64,000 nt of DNA from Trichodelitschia bisporula (taxonomy: Eukaryota; Ascomycota; Dothideomycetes; Phaeotrichales; Phaeotrichaceae), in contig ML996697.1 in the NCBI GenBank assembly GCA_010356995.1, positions 729,793 through 793,792 on the forward strand. The letters run 5' to 3'. The position numbers and the translations under genes were made by a program. Below the pieces are notes generated by a model that saw only the letters and a list, made by a program, of their open reading frames with translations, searched no databases and was not told the DNA's origin. Position 1 is the first letter of the stretch, and each line of letters begins with the position of its first letter. Positions 63,491 to 64,000 of the stretch are shown here, one piece after another.

Positions 63491-64000
63491 ATGGCTGAGA
63501 TGAACTTGAAAGAAGTGAACTCCGCCGAGGAGGCCCCCGAATCCAGTCGAGAATCGTTACCGTTGGACCTGGAAAAGGGGTCGACTGGCCAGGGAGAAGC
63601 ATCCAAAGAGCTTACAGAGCTCGCGGAACCTGAGAAGGCTCACACGCATGGTGGTGTCTTTTCGGCAATCACCCACCACACCACCCATCACACTGCGCCC
63701 TCTATTCGACATGTAACGACGGCACAAGACTGGGACGGTCTCGATGACCCTGAAAACCCCATGAACTGGCCGCTCGGGCTGAAGATCTACCACACGATAA
63801 TACCCGCCCTCCTTGCCTTCGTCGTGTAAGCCTTACCGCAAACCATAGATTGACATCTGCTAACGCGGATAGCACATTCGGCTCATCGGTGTACTCGCCA
63901 GGTTACCCTCTAGTTGCCAAAGAGTTCCATGTCTCGAAGGAAGCAGCCATTCTGCCCCTGTCGCTATATGTTATTGGACTTGGACTCGGGCCTGCAATTG
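63491..64000 (+). CDS. MFS transporter, DHA1-type (partial, 3' end beyond window)
   Basis: Exons 63491-63825 and 63873-end of window, split by a 47-nt intron (donor GTAAGC, branch CTAAC, acceptor TAG). The visible ~153 residues start MAEMNLKEVNSAEEAPESSR. A hydrophilic acidic tail is followed by WDGLDDPENPMNWP, the diagnostic linker of fungal DHA1 (Tpo/Flr1-type) transporters. The first helix IIPALLAFVVTFGSSVYSPG and the second, beginning ILPLSLYVIGLGLGPAI, follow. It probably exports drugs, polyamines or small metabolites; the substrate cannot be told. A His-rich patch (THHTTHHTAP) in the N-tail is unusual. Truncated only by the window edge. Confidence 0.85.

Overview
The window is nuclear DNA of a filamentous ascomycete (Pezizomycotina; a dothideomycete or eurotiomycete is plausible, but the exact lineage is not resolved from sequence alone). 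The signs are short GT-AG introns, mostly 42-56 nt, dispersed single 5S rRNA genes, intron-containing tRNA genes, an AtfA-type bZIP factor, and a Cwc22/Dpm2/Afi1 gene complement with moderately GC-rich coding DNA. Exon structures below were worked out by hand from reading frame, splice motifs and family conservation. No transcript data were available.

Layout. 0-18 kb is gene rich: a 5S copy, a TPR protein, a LAT-type amino-acid permease, a second 5S gene, glycerophosphocholine acyltransferase (GPC1), the spliceosome factor CWC22 divergent from DPM2, a DHA1 drug/polyamine-type MFS transporter, a TPMT-like methyltransferase convergent with an OTU deubiquitinase, and an intron-containing tRNA-Lys(CUU). 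18.3-22.1 kb is almost devoid of intact genes and holds decayed copies of an unrecognised protein family. 22.1-55.1 kb is again housekeeping-rich: HIU hydrolase, AtfA (its long 5' leader is interrupted by a 50-N assembly gap), a BUD2/CLA2-like RasGAP with low-complexity tails, a disordered protein, Cyp40, a Baeyer-Villiger-type monooxygenase, a secreted SURNod19-like protein, a cytochrome P450, Afi1, an EF-hand protein, a LisH/WD40 protein and an RRM protein. 55.5-63.4 kb is a second gene desert. It has a probable non-autonomous hAT element, a tRNA-Gly(GCC), an eroded HNH-nuclease-family gene and a possible eroded glucose/sorbosone-dehydrogenase fragment. A second MFS transporter starts at 63.49 kb and runs off the window.

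Functionally most genes are independent housekeeping units: phosphatidylcholine turnover, dolichol-phosphate-mannose synthesis, splicing, ubiquitin removal, purine catabolism, stress transcription, and polarity/Arf3 trafficking. The BVMO, SURNod19-like and P450 genes at 40-46 kb form a small oxidative/secreted neighbourhood, but no polyketide synthase, NRPS or terpene synthase is present to make it a clear biosynthetic cluster. The most notable structural observations are two genes whose first coding exon is only the ATG, a 10-nt internal exon in Cyp40, a 367-bp hAT-like MITE with a perfect 8-bp target duplication, two 5S copies that share their 3' flank, and an interstitial telomere motif.
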